DNA of 64,000 nucleotides, from assembly GCF_007489285.1 (NCBI RefSeq), contig NZ_VLIY01000007.1, positions 1-64,000 of the forward strand, in the 5' to 3' direction. Of this stretch, positions 49,410-58,332 are shown piece after piece (position 1 is the stretch's first letter; each line of letters begins with the position of its first letter). The notes below the pieces were generated by a model. That model was not told where the DNA came from. It saw nothing but the letters and a program-made list of their open reading frames with translations, and did no database searches. The stretch is from Skermania sp. ID1734. Lineage in GTDB: Bacteria > Actinomycetota > Actinomycetes > Mycobacteriales > Mycobacteriaceae. The position numbers and the translations under genes are program-made.

Positions 49410-50168
49410 TTACGCGGGCTGGCCGTGCCGGCCGGCCCCGGCCGCGAACCGCTGCGCGCCCTGCAGCGCGCCTTCGAGGACGGTGACGCCGTGTTTCAGC
49501 TCGGCGGCGATCGCGGTGGACTCGTCGAGGCCCTCCTGCTCGAGCATCGACATCCGATCGCTACGCAGGCACTGTTGCGGCAGCGCGGCAAGCTCGGCCG
49601 CGAGTTCCTCGGCCGCGTGCCGCGCCGTGCCGGTGCGCACCACCCTGTTGACCAGTCCGATCTCGAGCGCCTCCTCGGCTGGCACGGCCCGACCGGTGAG
49701 AATCAGGTCCATCGCACGGCTGGCTCCGATCAGTCTGGGTAACCGCACGGTTCCGCCGTCGATGAGCGGCACGCCCCAGCGGCGGCAGAAGACGCCGAAG
49801 GTGGCGTCCTGCTCGGCAATCCGAAGATCGCACCACAGCGCCAGCTCCAGACCACCGGCGACGGCGTATCCCGCAACAGCGGCGATCACCGGCTTGGACA
49901 GCCGCATGCGAGTGGGGCCCATCGGACCGTCCCCGGTTTCCGACACGACATTGGAATTCTCCGTGCCGAGCGCCTTGAGGTCCGCGCCCGCGCAGAAGGT
50001 GCCGCCCTCGCCCCACAACACAGCCACCGCGGCGTCAGGGTCGGAATCGAACTCGCGGAAGGCGTCCGCCAACTGCCCGGCGGTGGGGCCGTCGACTGCG
50101 TTGCGCGCGTGCGGGCGAGACAGGATCACCGTGAACACGGGACCCCTGCGTTCGATACGTACGGTCAT
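49410..50168 (-). CDS. Enoyl-CoA hydratase/isomerase-family protein (crotonase fold), altered active site
   Basis: The 252-residue protein has the crotonase oxyanion blocks GGTFCAGADLKALG and AVAGYAVAGGLELALWCDLR. The first acidic residue (Glu144 of rat hydratase) is kept as Glu in GGLELAL. In the second block FGVFCRRWGVPLIDGG the position of Glu164 is Cys, so a standard hydratase reaction is doubtful. It may be an isomerase, hydrolase or other crotonase-family member. The ATG at 50166-50168 was chosen; a GTG two codons upstream also fits. It precedes the acyltransferase gene on the same strand. Confidence 0.82.
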   Translation of the reverse strand: MTVRIERRGPVFTVILSRPHARNAVDGPTAGQLADAFREFDSDPDAAVAVLWGEGGTFCAGADLKALGTENSNVVSETGDGPMGPTRMRLSKPVIAAVAGYAVAGGLELALWCDLRIAEQDATFGVFCRRWGVPLIDGGTVRLPRLIGASRAMDLILTGRAVPAEEALEIGLVNRVVRTGTARHAAEELAAELAALPQQCLRSDRMSMLEQEGLDESTAIAAELKHGVTVLEGALQGAQRFAAGAGRHGQPA

Positions 50169-50231
50169 GGGCACAACGTACGGGATTCTGCCCCGCGTGG
50201 GCGTGTGCCAATCTGATCCAGGTACCGGAGG

Positions 50232-52754
50232 TCAGACGGCGGAGGCTTGTGCCGACTCGGCGCTTGGTTCGTTGAGCAATCGGAGGTGTCCTGCGCGCGT
50301 CAGGGCCTGTTCTCTGGTGCTCGCATCGAGTTTGCGGTAGAGCGCGCGCTTTTGCGTTTTGACGGTGTTGGTCGAGACGAAGAGCTTTTTGGCCATCTGG
50401 TGGACGGTCAGCTTTTGTGAGATGAGCTGGAGCAGCTCCGTTTCCCGTCGAGTGAGGCGTACGACGGGAAGTTCGGTATCCGGAAATACCGCGATATCGG
50501 CGGGTACGGCCGCGGGTGTCGACGCCGATAGCTCGGCAAGGCTGCGTCTTTGCGCCGCGCTCAGGAACGCGAATGGGACGTAGCAGGCGGATTGGCCGGC
50601 CAGTGCGGTCGCTGTGCGCCAACACTCGGCGGCTGCGCGCTCGTGACTGAGCTGCAGCTGGGCGGCGGACTCTGTCAGCAGGGCGTCTATGCGCATGCGG
50701 GGTGGGACGTTGTTGCCGCGCGCGACCTGCGCGACGGCGGCTAACGCGGCCTCCGGTGCGCCCGTGAGCAGTTCGGCTCGCCCGCGGGCGAGGAGAAGCG
50801 CTGGGCTGGTTGAGGGGCCGGTGTCGGCGAGAACGGCTGCGGCCGCGTTGGCATGTCCCGCAGCGAGATTGAGGTCGATGCGCATGGCTGTGAGTAGTCG
50901 GTGACACGCGGATTCGGTGAAGTAGTAGTGCGAGTGCTGCTGGAGTGTCCGGTCCAGCCAGTCCAGGCCTTCGTTCGCGCGTCCGCTCAGTAGGGCGGCG
51001 AGGCTGCGAACGTAGGCGTGCACTGCCCAGCGCTCTTCGCGGAACTCGGGTTCGCCGGCCTGCGCCAGCACAGCTTCGGCCGCATCGAAATCGAAATTCT
51101 CGAGATGGCACAGGGCTGTCGCGCAAAGCCCAGGCAGCCGAACCGTTCGACCTCGTCGTCCCGGTGGGTACGGCTGCTCGGACTCCTTGTGCAACCAGTC
51201 CCGGGCCCGGCCGAGGTCGCCCTGCAGCGCCCAGTTCCACGCAAGCTGACCCGCGGCGCTGCGACGCACCACCTGGCTGCCCGCCCGAAATGCGAATTGC
51301 AGTTGCGTGGCCGCGTCTTGCAGTTGACCGGCCAAGCCGAACGCGGTGGCCAGTTGCATCCGCAACATCGACCGTTGGGCGTCCAAGTGCGGGGTGTTCG
51401 CCTCGAACATGGCGTCGAGGATGGTGTGGGCCTGCGCGGCAGTCTCGGCGGCCTCCCGGCAGTACCCGAGCCGGCGCAAACCGATCACTCGCACGGTGGC
51501 GAGGATGGCGATCCGCATGGCGTCGGGCCCCTTGCCGATTTCCACCAACTCCGGGTCGGAGGTGGGCAGGTCGACGTCGATCAGCGGCATCTCGGACAGT
51601 CCGGTGAGCAGCACCCGTGCGGCCTGTACCAGCGGGAACTCGCCGGCCCGGCCAGCGGGAAAGGTGCCGAGTACCCGAACTGTGCCGTCGAAGTCCTCAT
51701 CGATCACCTGCGCAAAATGCTGGCCGAAGATCTTTGCGACCAGCGGCCAATTGGCGGCGTCGGCCGCGTATTGCATGGCCTCGGCCGGGCGACGCTCGGA
51801 AACGCATTTCCAGGCAAGGTCGGTGAGGGCCTCGCCGACGTATCCCGGCATTTCGCGGTGGGCGATCCGCAACAAGCTCGCGCGCAGCCCCGCCGGGTAC
51901 TCGAGTTTGTTGTCGCGGAAGCGGCGCTGTAGCAACCCGAGTCGCTCAACCGCTGGCGCGGAAACGTGAACGGCCAGCGCAGAGTCGTGCTCGATCGTGC
52001 GCATCGGCGCCAGCCGCAGCACCACCCGCCGCCAGGGCGCCACGGCGTCGTCGGACAGGATTTCCTCGGCCATGGCCGTCAACCGCGCGCGATACTCCGG
52101 GGCCAATCCACCGCGTGGGTCGACGGCGGGATACCCCAACCGTTTTGCCACTCCGATGGCCAACAGTGTCGGGGCTATCTCGCCGCGTACGGTGCGGTGC
52201 AGCCGTTCACACGCGTCCACAGTGGCAACCACGCCCGCCGACCGGTGCAGCGCCTCGATCTCCTCGACGGTGAAGCACAGCTGTTCGGGACCTATCTCCA
52301 CATACGAGTCGGTGGCTAGCAGTTGGGCGGTTGTAAAGACGGCGGTGCGGGTTTCCACGATGGCGCAGACTCGGGGGCAGTGGCGCAGGATGTCGATCAA
52401 CTGGTCGCTCGCCGCCGCATCGTCGCAGTCGCTGAACTGTTCCAGCACCAGGACGACATCGCGATCCAGCGCACCCAGCGCGGCGGTCAACGCAGAAGAG
52501 GCTGACGCGTCTGCCACGGCTCCGGTCAAGCCCAGCTGGCAAGCCGCTCTTGCCCAGTACTCGGTGGCGCCTGCCGGACCGCCCGGTATCCGCACCACCG
52601 CCCGGTGGGTGCCGAACCGCGCCAGCCATGCGTCGATCAACGTCGACTTGCCTGCCATGCGCGGACCGCGCACAATCATGAGCCGGACGCGTTCGCCGAG
52701 TTGGTCAGTCAACCGGACTCGCCACAGATCTTCAGGTAATACACTGCCGGACAC
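50232..52754 (-). CDS. Large LuxR-type regulator with AAA ATPase (MalT/LAL-like)
   Basis: The 840-residue protein has a P-loop GPRMAGKST (residues 30-38) and an acidic strand VVLVLEQF as possible Walker B. A long alpha-helical TPR-like middle follows (about 300-740, with repeated helices such as GLAGQLQDAATQLQFAF). The C-terminal LuxR helix-turn-helix is RLTRRETELLQLISQKLTVH followed by VSTNTVKTQKRALYRKLDAS. MalT-type proteins bind ATP and an inducer to activate target genes. The GTG at 52752-52754 follows GGGGGAATC; a start up to 38 codons earlier is possible. Neighbours suggest control of the crotonase-acyltransferase pair. Confidence 0.85.
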   Translation of the reverse strand: MSGSVLPEDLWRVRLTDQLGERVRLMIVRGPRMAGKSTLIDAWLARFGTHRAVVRIPGGPAGATEYWARAACQLGLTGAVADASASSALTAALGALDRDVVLVLEQFSDCDDAAASDQLIDILRHCPRVCAIVETRTAVFTTAQLLATDSYVEIGPEQLCFTVEEIEALHRSAGVVATVDACERLHRTVRGEIAPTLLAIGVAKRLGYPAVDPRGGLAPEYRARLTAMAEEILSDDAVAPWRRVVLRLAPMRTIEHDSALAVHVSAPAVERLGLLQRRFRDNKLEYPAGLRASLLRIAHREMPGYVGEALTDLAWKCVSERRPAEAMQYAADAANWPLVAKIFGQHFAQVIDEDFDGTVRVLGTFPAGRAGEFPLVQAARVLLTGLSEMPLIDVDLPTSDPELVEIGKGPDAMRIAILATVRVIGLRRLGYCREAAETAAQAHTILDAMFEANTPHLDAQRSMLRMQLATAFGLAGQLQDAATQLQFAFRAGSQVVRRSAAGQLAWNWALQGDLGRARDWLHKESEQPYPPGRRGRTVRLPGLCATALCHLENFDFDAAEAVLAQAGEPEFREERWAVHAYVRSLAALLSGRANEGLDWLDRTLQQHSHYYFTESACHRLLTAMRIDLNLAAGHANAAAAVLADTGPSTSPALLLARGRAELLTGAPEAALAAVAQVARGNNVPPRMRIDALLTESAAQLQLSHERAAAECWRTATALAGQSACYVPFAFLSAAQRRSLAELSASTPAAVPADIAVFPDTELPVVRLTRRETELLQLISQKLTVHQMAKKLFVSTNTVKTQKRALYRKLDASTREQALTRAGHLRLLNEPSAESAQASAV

Positions 52755-52874
52755 AACGATTCCCCCGTCGTAGCTTGCTCGTGCGAGAATCACCCCGCAA
52801 CTCATCCCAGCACGGCCGAATCGGTTCGCGCATCCGGAGATTGGCATTTGACCCCTAAATGAGGTCACAGGTGC

Positions 52875-55229
52875 TTACGATGCTGCGACCGTCACGCGCT
52901 CGCGTAGATCTACGGGTCGCGGTGCCCGCCAAGTGATTTCGATGATGAATTGCTCTCCGTAGTCCTGCCTGGTTTCGACGAGGTTCTCGGGGGGCTCGAA
53001 CGTCGTGGAATCGTGGTCGAGGGCCGCAGCCCCACCAACCATGAGCAGAGATCCGCCGGCGGGGTGGGGGAACACGCTGACTGTCAGGCCGGTCCCTTCC
53101 GGCGCGGAATTGATTGCGGCCAAGATTCGTTGGCCGACATAGCGCGCGGTCTCGTCGTCGGGGGCGTCGATGTCGCCTGTGCGCAAGGCTAATTCGACCC
53201 CACGGCGACGGGCGCGCGCACTGGCTTGACTCAGCCAATAACCCATGTGCAGTAGTTCGGGACTGAGCATCAACAGCTGTCGCAGGTATCGTTCTTCGCG
53301 TGCACAGGCCGCTTGCACCGCCGGATCGACCGGGTCGGCCTCGTTCCGGCCGATCCGTTGCAGGAGTGTGACGGCAGACTGGAGCCCGGCGACGCGCCAA
53401 CGGGACCGTGCCCGGTCGGACGCTCGGCGCGTTTCAAGACGAAGCCGATCTTGTGCTGCCGCTCGCGTGTTTGCGATGGTGCGGGCGCCGATACGTTCGA
53501 TCGCGGAGTGGAAGTGCCAGAACCCCGCGAGCACCGGAACGGTACACAGGCCGCCGACGATCGCAATCGATGTGTACGGGGAGTCCGCCGCCCACATCCC
53601 AGCGGCGAGTACGGCGGTGACGACTATAAAGGTAGCGGTCGCGTACAGGAAGGTCGATGCGGTGGCCGAAAAGTAAAGCAGAATCACCGCCGGAACCGTG
53701 GTGCCGAGTATTTGCCATAGTGTGACGTCCGTGTGTCCGAAGCCCACACCCGCGAAGGACAGGACGAATGCGGCTGGCGTGCTGAGGATGAGGACACCTT
53801 GCAACCACCATGGGAGCAGTCGGTCGTCTCGGACCGTCAGCCAGGCGAGTAGGCCGGTCAGTGCCACCAATCCGAGCATGGCCCAGGTGGCACTGAATGT
53901 CCCGAACCGGTTGGTGAACTCGATCCAGACCCCTACGGCGACGACGCTCGCGGACCACATCCAACAAGCGCGCGCCTGCGTTGCCGCGATCTGTGTGGGC
54001 GAGACGGCGTCAGTGCCAGTCGCGTCGCCATCGGATCTCTCGAGGGAGTAGCCCAGTGCGACCTTCGTGCCGCGCATCGGCGCGGAGGTGAGCGTGACTT
54101 CGATGCCGTGTTCGCGGCAGCGCGCCAGGATGGAATTGTTTATTCCGTAACCGGCGTCGGCGGTTGCGTCGTACCCGACACCGTCATCGGTCACGGTGAT
54201 CGAGAGATCGTGCTCTGTCGCATCGATGCCGACCGTCGCGTATGACGAGCCGGAATGTTTGGCGACGTTCAGCAGCGCCTCGTGCACCGCGCCGCGAAGC
54301 GCATGCAAAACCTCCGGCGGGACCGACTGCTCCCAACCTTCGGCCAACGCGGTTTCCTCGCTGCGGCGCACGTCTATCCCGGCAGCGCGGCCGAGCGAGA
54401 CAACGTCGGCGAAGAAGTCCGGCGCTGGCTGATCCGCGGCGGATTCAGCCAGCAAGGACTCGGCGATCGCGACATCGTGCGCACAGCGGTCGCGCACGAT
54501 GTCGCGTTGTTCGAGGATCCGACCTCCGCCGGCGATGGCCGCCAGGGTATTGACAACAGTGTCGTGCAGGGTCCGCGAGGACTCGGCTGCGGCGCGACTG
54601 GCGGATTCCGCAACGGCGACATCTCGGCGGTTACGTTCGGCCAGCAGTTCTTCGCGATCGGCCGCCGCCGCGAAGCGGCGCAGGTATCGCATGGCGAGCC
54701 AGCCGAAAATCCCGATGGCCGTCTGCGTGACGAACGCGGACCGCACCAGGACCGGGTCCCAATCCGGGTGCCCAAGCGCGAGCGAGGTGCCAGCGACGAT
54801 GCCCACGAAAATGGGAACCAGCACCGCGGCCCGGCCGCGCAACAGCATTACCGCGCTGATCGACGTCAGGTTGGTTATCCAGCAGTTGGCAAAGGTGATC
54901 ACATTGTTCAGCGCCGGTGCGACGACATAAGCAAGGGCGACCGCGCACGAATTCGCGGCGAACATCCAGCCCAGAGGTACTCGCGACGTGTACAGCGCGG
55001 CCGCAGCGATCGAGGCGACGGCGAGGAATGTGAGCGCGACGAGCGGGAACCAATTCCGTGCGACGCCTGACATCCACAACAGAACGCACATCATCAGCGG
55101 GCCAAGGATATTCGGAGTCGAAATTGCTCGTCGCAACGATTGTTCGAGGCTTGCCGTCGCCCAGCCCGATTCGCCGTGTGAGGTCTGCGCTCGTTGGTTG
55201 CGCCGCGACACGAACCTGGATGTGATCAC
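52875..55229 (-). CDS. Sensor histidine kinase with a second membrane module and degenerate kinase-like end
   Basis: The 784-residue protein has an N-terminal membrane domain (about 43-182, four to six segments), then a NarL-type dimer helix with His222 in TLHDTVVNTLAAIAGG. The HATPase has N box EALLNVAKHSGSSY (Asn321) and G box TDDGVGYD. A second membrane module follows (about 425-570) and a cytoplasmic C-terminal half (about 600-750). That half resembles a dimer-plus-HATPase unit (RRGVELALRTGDIDAPDDET) but lacks N and G boxes. The divergent response regulator at 55355 is its likely partner. A GTG start at 55227-55229 was taken; the true start could be later. Confidence 0.8.
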   Translation of the reverse strand: MITSRFVSRRNQRAQTSHGESGWATASLEQSLRRAISTPNILGPLMMCVLLWMSGVARNWFPLVALTFLAVASIAAAALYTSRVPLGWMFAANSCAVALAYVVAPALNNVITFANCWITNLTSISAVMLLRGRAAVLVPIFVGIVAGTSLALGHPDWDPVLVRSAFVTQTAIGIFGWLAMRYLRRFAAAADREELLAERNRRDVAVAESASRAAAESSRTLHDTVVNTLAAIAGGGRILEQRDIVRDRCAHDVAIAESLLAESAADQPAPDFFADVVSLGRAAGIDVRRSEETALAEGWEQSVPPEVLHALRGAVHEALLNVAKHSGSSYATVGIDATEHDLSITVTDDGVGYDATADAGYGINNSILARCREHGIEVTLTSAPMRGTKVALGYSLERSDGDATGTDAVSPTQIAATQARACWMWSASVVAVGVWIEFTNRFGTFSATWAMLGLVALTGLLAWLTVRDDRLLPWWLQGVLILSTPAAFVLSFAGVGFGHTDVTLWQILGTTVPAVILLYFSATASTFLYATATFIVVTAVLAAGMWAADSPYTSIAIVGGLCTVPVLAGFWHFHSAIERIGARTIANTRAAAQDRLRLETRRASDRARSRWRVAGLQSAVTLLQRIGRNEADPVDPAVQAACAREERYLRQLLMLSPELLHMGYWLSQASARARRRGVELALRTGDIDAPDDETARYVGQRILAAINSAPEGTGLTVSVFPHPAGGSLLMVGGAAALDHDSTTFEPPENLVETRQDYGEQFIIEITWRAPRPVDLRERVTVAAS

Positions 55230-55354
55230 CTATGCCGCGCCTTTCATTCGGATCGAGCAGCAACGAAGGTAAGGAAAGCGCAAAATAGCAATTTACAAGG
55301 CATCATTTCACGCAGCCGTGACTGCACGGGGGGAAGCAGAATGAGAGTTCGGTC

Positions 55355-56032
55355 GTGAAGCGCACGGTTTCGGTGTGCCGGGTCGCGATTGTCGAAGACC
55401 ATTCGCTGCAGCGGGAGCGGACGGTGGAGGTGCTGCGCGAGCGCGCCGGAATGCAGGTTGTTCGCGTCAGCGAAGACCTTCCGCAGTTCGTCGACTGGCT
55501 GCGCCGAAGTCCACCAGCGTTACGCCCGCACCTGTTGGTCCTCGATCTGAGCGTGGATCGCGGGCCTTCCGCCGACCCGCGCATGGTGGCCGAACTTGTT
55601 CGCTCCGGGATGGGCGTGCTGGTCTTCTCTGCGATGGCTTCCCCGGCGCTGGTCCGGCAGGTCATCCAGGCGGGGGCGGGCGGCGTTGTCGGCAAGCGCG
55701 ACTCGGTCGATGACCTGGTCGAAGCGGCCCGAACCGTCGCGTCCGGAGGCGAATGGATGACGCCGGACCTGGCCAGTGTGATCGTGAACGATCCGGCCCG
55801 TCCGCCGTTGAGCGATCAGGAGGAGCGTGCGCTAGTCCTGTACGCCTCGGGCTTGACCCTCGACTCGGTCGCGATGCGGATCGGGGTGAAGCGGGACACG
55901 GCAAAGAAGTACATCGATCGCGTGAAGGCCAAGTACCGCTCCGTCGGTCGGGAGCCGTCTTCGCGCACCGATCTCTATCGGTTCGCGGTCGCCGACGGGT
56001 ACCTCGACGAGGCGCTGTCCGGGGATTCCTGA
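55355..56032 (+). CDS. NarL/LuxR-type response regulator
   Basis: The 225-residue protein has a receiver domain with acidic pair VAIVEDHS (Glu14, Asp15), phospho-acceptor Asp64 in LLVLDLSVD, and Lys114 in VVGKRDS. The C-terminal helix-turn-helix reads PLSDQEERALVLYASGLTLD and RIGVKRDTAKKYIDRVKAKY. It is 125 bp from and divergent to the tandem histidine kinase, a common two-component layout. The HTH contains Lys residues in place of the more usual SxxTV motif, so its DNA target may be unusual. The GTG at 55355 is one of two close candidates (the other is 55373). Confidence 0.85.
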   Translation: MKRTVSVCRVAIVEDHSLQRERTVEVLRERAGMQVVRVSEDLPQFVDWLRRSPPALRPHLLVLDLSVDRGPSADPRMVAELVRSGMGVLVFSAMASPALVRQVIQAGAGGVVGKRDSVDDLVEAARTVASGGEWMTPDLASVIVNDPARPPLSDQEERALVLYASGLTLDSVAMRIGVKRDTAKKYIDRVKAKYRSVGREPSSRTDLYRFAVADGYLDEALSGDS

Positions 56033-56055
56033 GCGCTTCGCCCTTGCGTGAAGGT

Positions 56056-56072
56056 GTGAATCAGTGGTTCAC
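56056..56072. promoter_or_regulatory. TetR-type operator before the TetR-AidB unit
   Basis: GTGAATCAGTGGTTCAC (56056-56072) has 5-bp arms GTGAA/TTCAC and a 7-base centre. It lies 8-24 bp before the TetR ATG, where a bound dimer would repress the unit. The match to a regulator in the same operon makes autoregulation likely. Confidence 0.6.
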
Positions 56073-56079
56073 TTCTTTC

Positions 56080-56688
56080 ATGCCATACCGGCGGACGTCG
56101 GCCGTCCAAGCCCGCCTCGATGCCCAGCGCGAGGCCATCATCTCCGCTGCCATCGCGCTGCTGTCCGAGCGCGGATACCAGGGGCTGTCCATCGCAGCGG
56201 TCGCCGCGGAAGCCGGCGTGGCCGCCGGGTCCGTGTACCGGCATTTCAGCGGCAAGACCGAACTCGTCACCGAAATCTTCCGCGACGTCGTCGGCCGCGA
56301 GGTCGCCGCGGTGGCATCCGCCGCCGATACCGGCGGATCGGCTGTCGACCGGGTGACTGCAGCCGTCGAAACCTTCGCCGGCCGCGCCATGAAGAACCCG
56401 AAGCTTGCCTACGCCCTGCTGGCGGAACCGGTGGACGCGGCCGTCGACACCGAGCGGATGATTTTCCGGAAGGCCTTCGCGCACAATTTCGCTCGGGCGA
56501 TCGGTGACGGTGTCGCCGCTGCAACCCTGCCACCGCAAGACCCCGACCTCACCGCCGCGGCCCTGGTGGGTGCGGTGGCGGAAACGCTCGTCGGTCCGCT
56601 CGCCAGCGACCCGCATCCCGAAATCGTCATTCCGGAACTCGTCGCCTTTTCCCTTCGCGCCCTAGGAGTTTGCAATGCGCACCCATGA
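56080..56688 (+). CDS. TetR-family regulator
   Basis: The 202-residue protein begins MPYRRTSAVQARLDAQREAI, and its helix-turn-helix is GLSIAAVAAEAGVAAGSVYR followed by HFSGKTELVTEIF. The C-terminal half is helical and would bind a ligand, possibly an acyl-CoA, given the dehydrogenase it precedes. The end overlaps the AidB-like gene by 14 bp, so they are one operon. The ATG at 56080 follows the palindrome; longer starts would run through the response-regulator gene. Confidence 0.87.
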   Translation: MPYRRTSAVQARLDAQREAIISAAIALLSERGYQGLSIAAVAAEAGVAAGSVYRHFSGKTELVTEIFRDVVGREVAAVASAADTGGSAVDRVTAAVETFAGRAMKNPKLAYALLAEPVDAAVDTERMIFRKAFAHNFARAIGDGVAAATLPPQDPDLTAAALVGAVAETLVGPLASDPHPEIVIPELVAFSLRALGVCNAHP

Positions 56689-58291
56689 GGTGTTCAACCA
56701 GGTACCGGAGATCGTGCCGTTCGATACGTCCGAAGATCCCGCCCTGCTCGAGGGACTGCGTCGCGAGGGCGCGGCATGGGCGGAAGGGGAGCTCCGCGAG
56801 CTTGGCCGGCTGGCCGGCAGCGAAGAAGTACAGGACTGGGGGCGGCTGGTCAACGAATATCCGCCGGTGCTCAGAACCCACGACAAGTTCGGGCACCGCA
56901 TCGATGAGGTCGAGTTTCATCCCCACTGGCACAACCTCATGCGGGTGGCCGTCGAGCATGGTCTGCACGGGACGCCGTGGCGGCAGGATCGCCCCGGCGC
57001 GCACGTCGCCCGGGCCGCAAAGCTCTATGCGTGGGGTCCCGCCGACGCGGGGCACATGTGTCCGATCTCCATGACGTACGCGATAGTGCCTGCGCTGCGC
57101 CATAATCCGGAGCTGTCGGCGAAGTTCGAACCGCTACTGGCGTCGACCACCTACGACTATGGCCTGCGTGAACCGACGTCGAAGGCCGGCCTGATCGCGG
57201 GCATGTCGATGACCGAAAAGCAAGGCGGCTCGGACGTTCGCGCGAACACCACCACCGCGACGCGGCAACCGGATGGCAGCTACCGCATCGTGGGGCACAA
57301 GTGGTTCACGTCGGCGCCGATGTCGGACATGTTCCTGACGCTCGCACAGACCGAGAGCGGGCTGTCGTGCTTCCTGCTTCCGCGTGTGCTTCCCGACGGA
57401 ACGCGCAATCCCATTCGGCTGCAACGACTCAAGGACAAGTTGGGCAACAAGTCGAACGCGTCGGCGGAGATCGAGTACGAGAACGCGACCGGCTGGCTCG
57501 TCGGCGCCGAGGGGGCGGGCGTCAAGACGATCATCGAGATGGTCAACATGACCCGGCTGGACTGTGTGATCGGGTCGAGCACGGGCATGCGCGTCGGAGT
57601 CGTGCGCGCCACCCATCACGCCCGGCATCGAAAAGCGTTCGGCGAGTTCCTGATCGACCAGCCCGCGATGCGCAACGTGCTCGCCGACCTGATCGTCGAA
57701 TCCGATGCCGCCACCACCGTGATGCTGCGGCTCGCAGGTGCCACCGATCGCAGCGCGACTGACGAGCACGAAGCGGCGCTACGCCGAATCGGGCTGGCGG
57801 TCACCAAGTATTGGGTGTGCAAGCGCGCACCGGCCCACGCAGCCGAGGCGCTGGAGTGCCTGGGCGGCAACGGATACGTAGAAGAGTCGGGCATGCCGCG
57901 GCTGTTCCGGGAATCGCCGCTCATGTCGATCTGGGAGGGTTCCGGCAACGTCGCGGCACTCGATGCCTTGCGTGCGATGGCCCGCCAACCCGACACGGTG
58001 GAAGCGTTTTTCACTGAACTCGCCACCGCACACGGCGCAGATTCGCGACTCGACGATGCCGTGGCACGTCTCGGCAAGGAGCTGTCCGACCTCGACGACA
58101 TCCAGTACCGGGCGCGGCGGGTGGTCGAGCTCATGGCGCTGGTGCTGCAGGGCACGCAACTCGTTCGTCACGGTGACCCCGCGGTCGCGGACGCATTCTG
58201 CGCCAGTCGGCTCGGCGGCGACTGGGGCGTCGCGTTCGGAACGCTGCCCACCGGAGTGGACACGGAGGCCATTCTGCGCCGGGTGTGCTGA
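56675..58291 (+). CDS. AidB-like acyl-CoA dehydrogenase-family flavoprotein
   Basis: The 538-residue protein matches the AidB branch of acyl-CoA dehydrogenases. It has the N-terminal HEVFNQVPEIVPFDTSEDPA, GMSMTEKQGGSDVRANTTTA, HKWFTSAPMSDMFLTLAQ, RHRKAFGEFLIDQPAMRNVL, and ECLGGNGYVEESGMPRLFRE with WEGSGNVAALDALRAMARQ. E. coli AidB is induced in the alkylation response and binds DNA; isovaleryl-CoA activity is weak. Whether this protein acts on acyl-CoA or in DNA protection cannot be told from sequence. It is coupled to a TetR gene rather than to ada. Confidence 0.88.
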   Translation: MRTHEVFNQVPEIVPFDTSEDPALLEGLRREGAAWAEGELRELGRLAGSEEVQDWGRLVNEYPPVLRTHDKFGHRIDEVEFHPHWHNLMRVAVEHGLHGTPWRQDRPGAHVARAAKLYAWGPADAGHMCPISMTYAIVPALRHNPELSAKFEPLLASTTYDYGLREPTSKAGLIAGMSMTEKQGGSDVRANTTTATRQPDGSYRIVGHKWFTSAPMSDMFLTLAQTESGLSCFLLPRVLPDGTRNPIRLQRLKDKLGNKSNASAEIEYENATGWLVGAEGAGVKTIIEMVNMTRLDCVIGSSTGMRVGVVRATHHARHRKAFGEFLIDQPAMRNVLADLIVESDAATTVMLRLAGATDRSATDEHEAALRRIGLAVTKYWVCKRAPAHAAEALECLGGNGYVEESGMPRLFRESPLMSIWEGSGNVAALDALRAMARQPDTVEAFFTELATAHGADSRLDDAVARLGKELSDLDDIQYRARRVVELMALVLQGTQLVRHGDPAVADAFCASRLGGDWGVAFGTLPTGVDTEAILRRVC

Positions 58292-58332
58292 CCCCTTTAC
58301 CGCGGCGCTCGGCGGTGCAATGCTAGGTGGCC

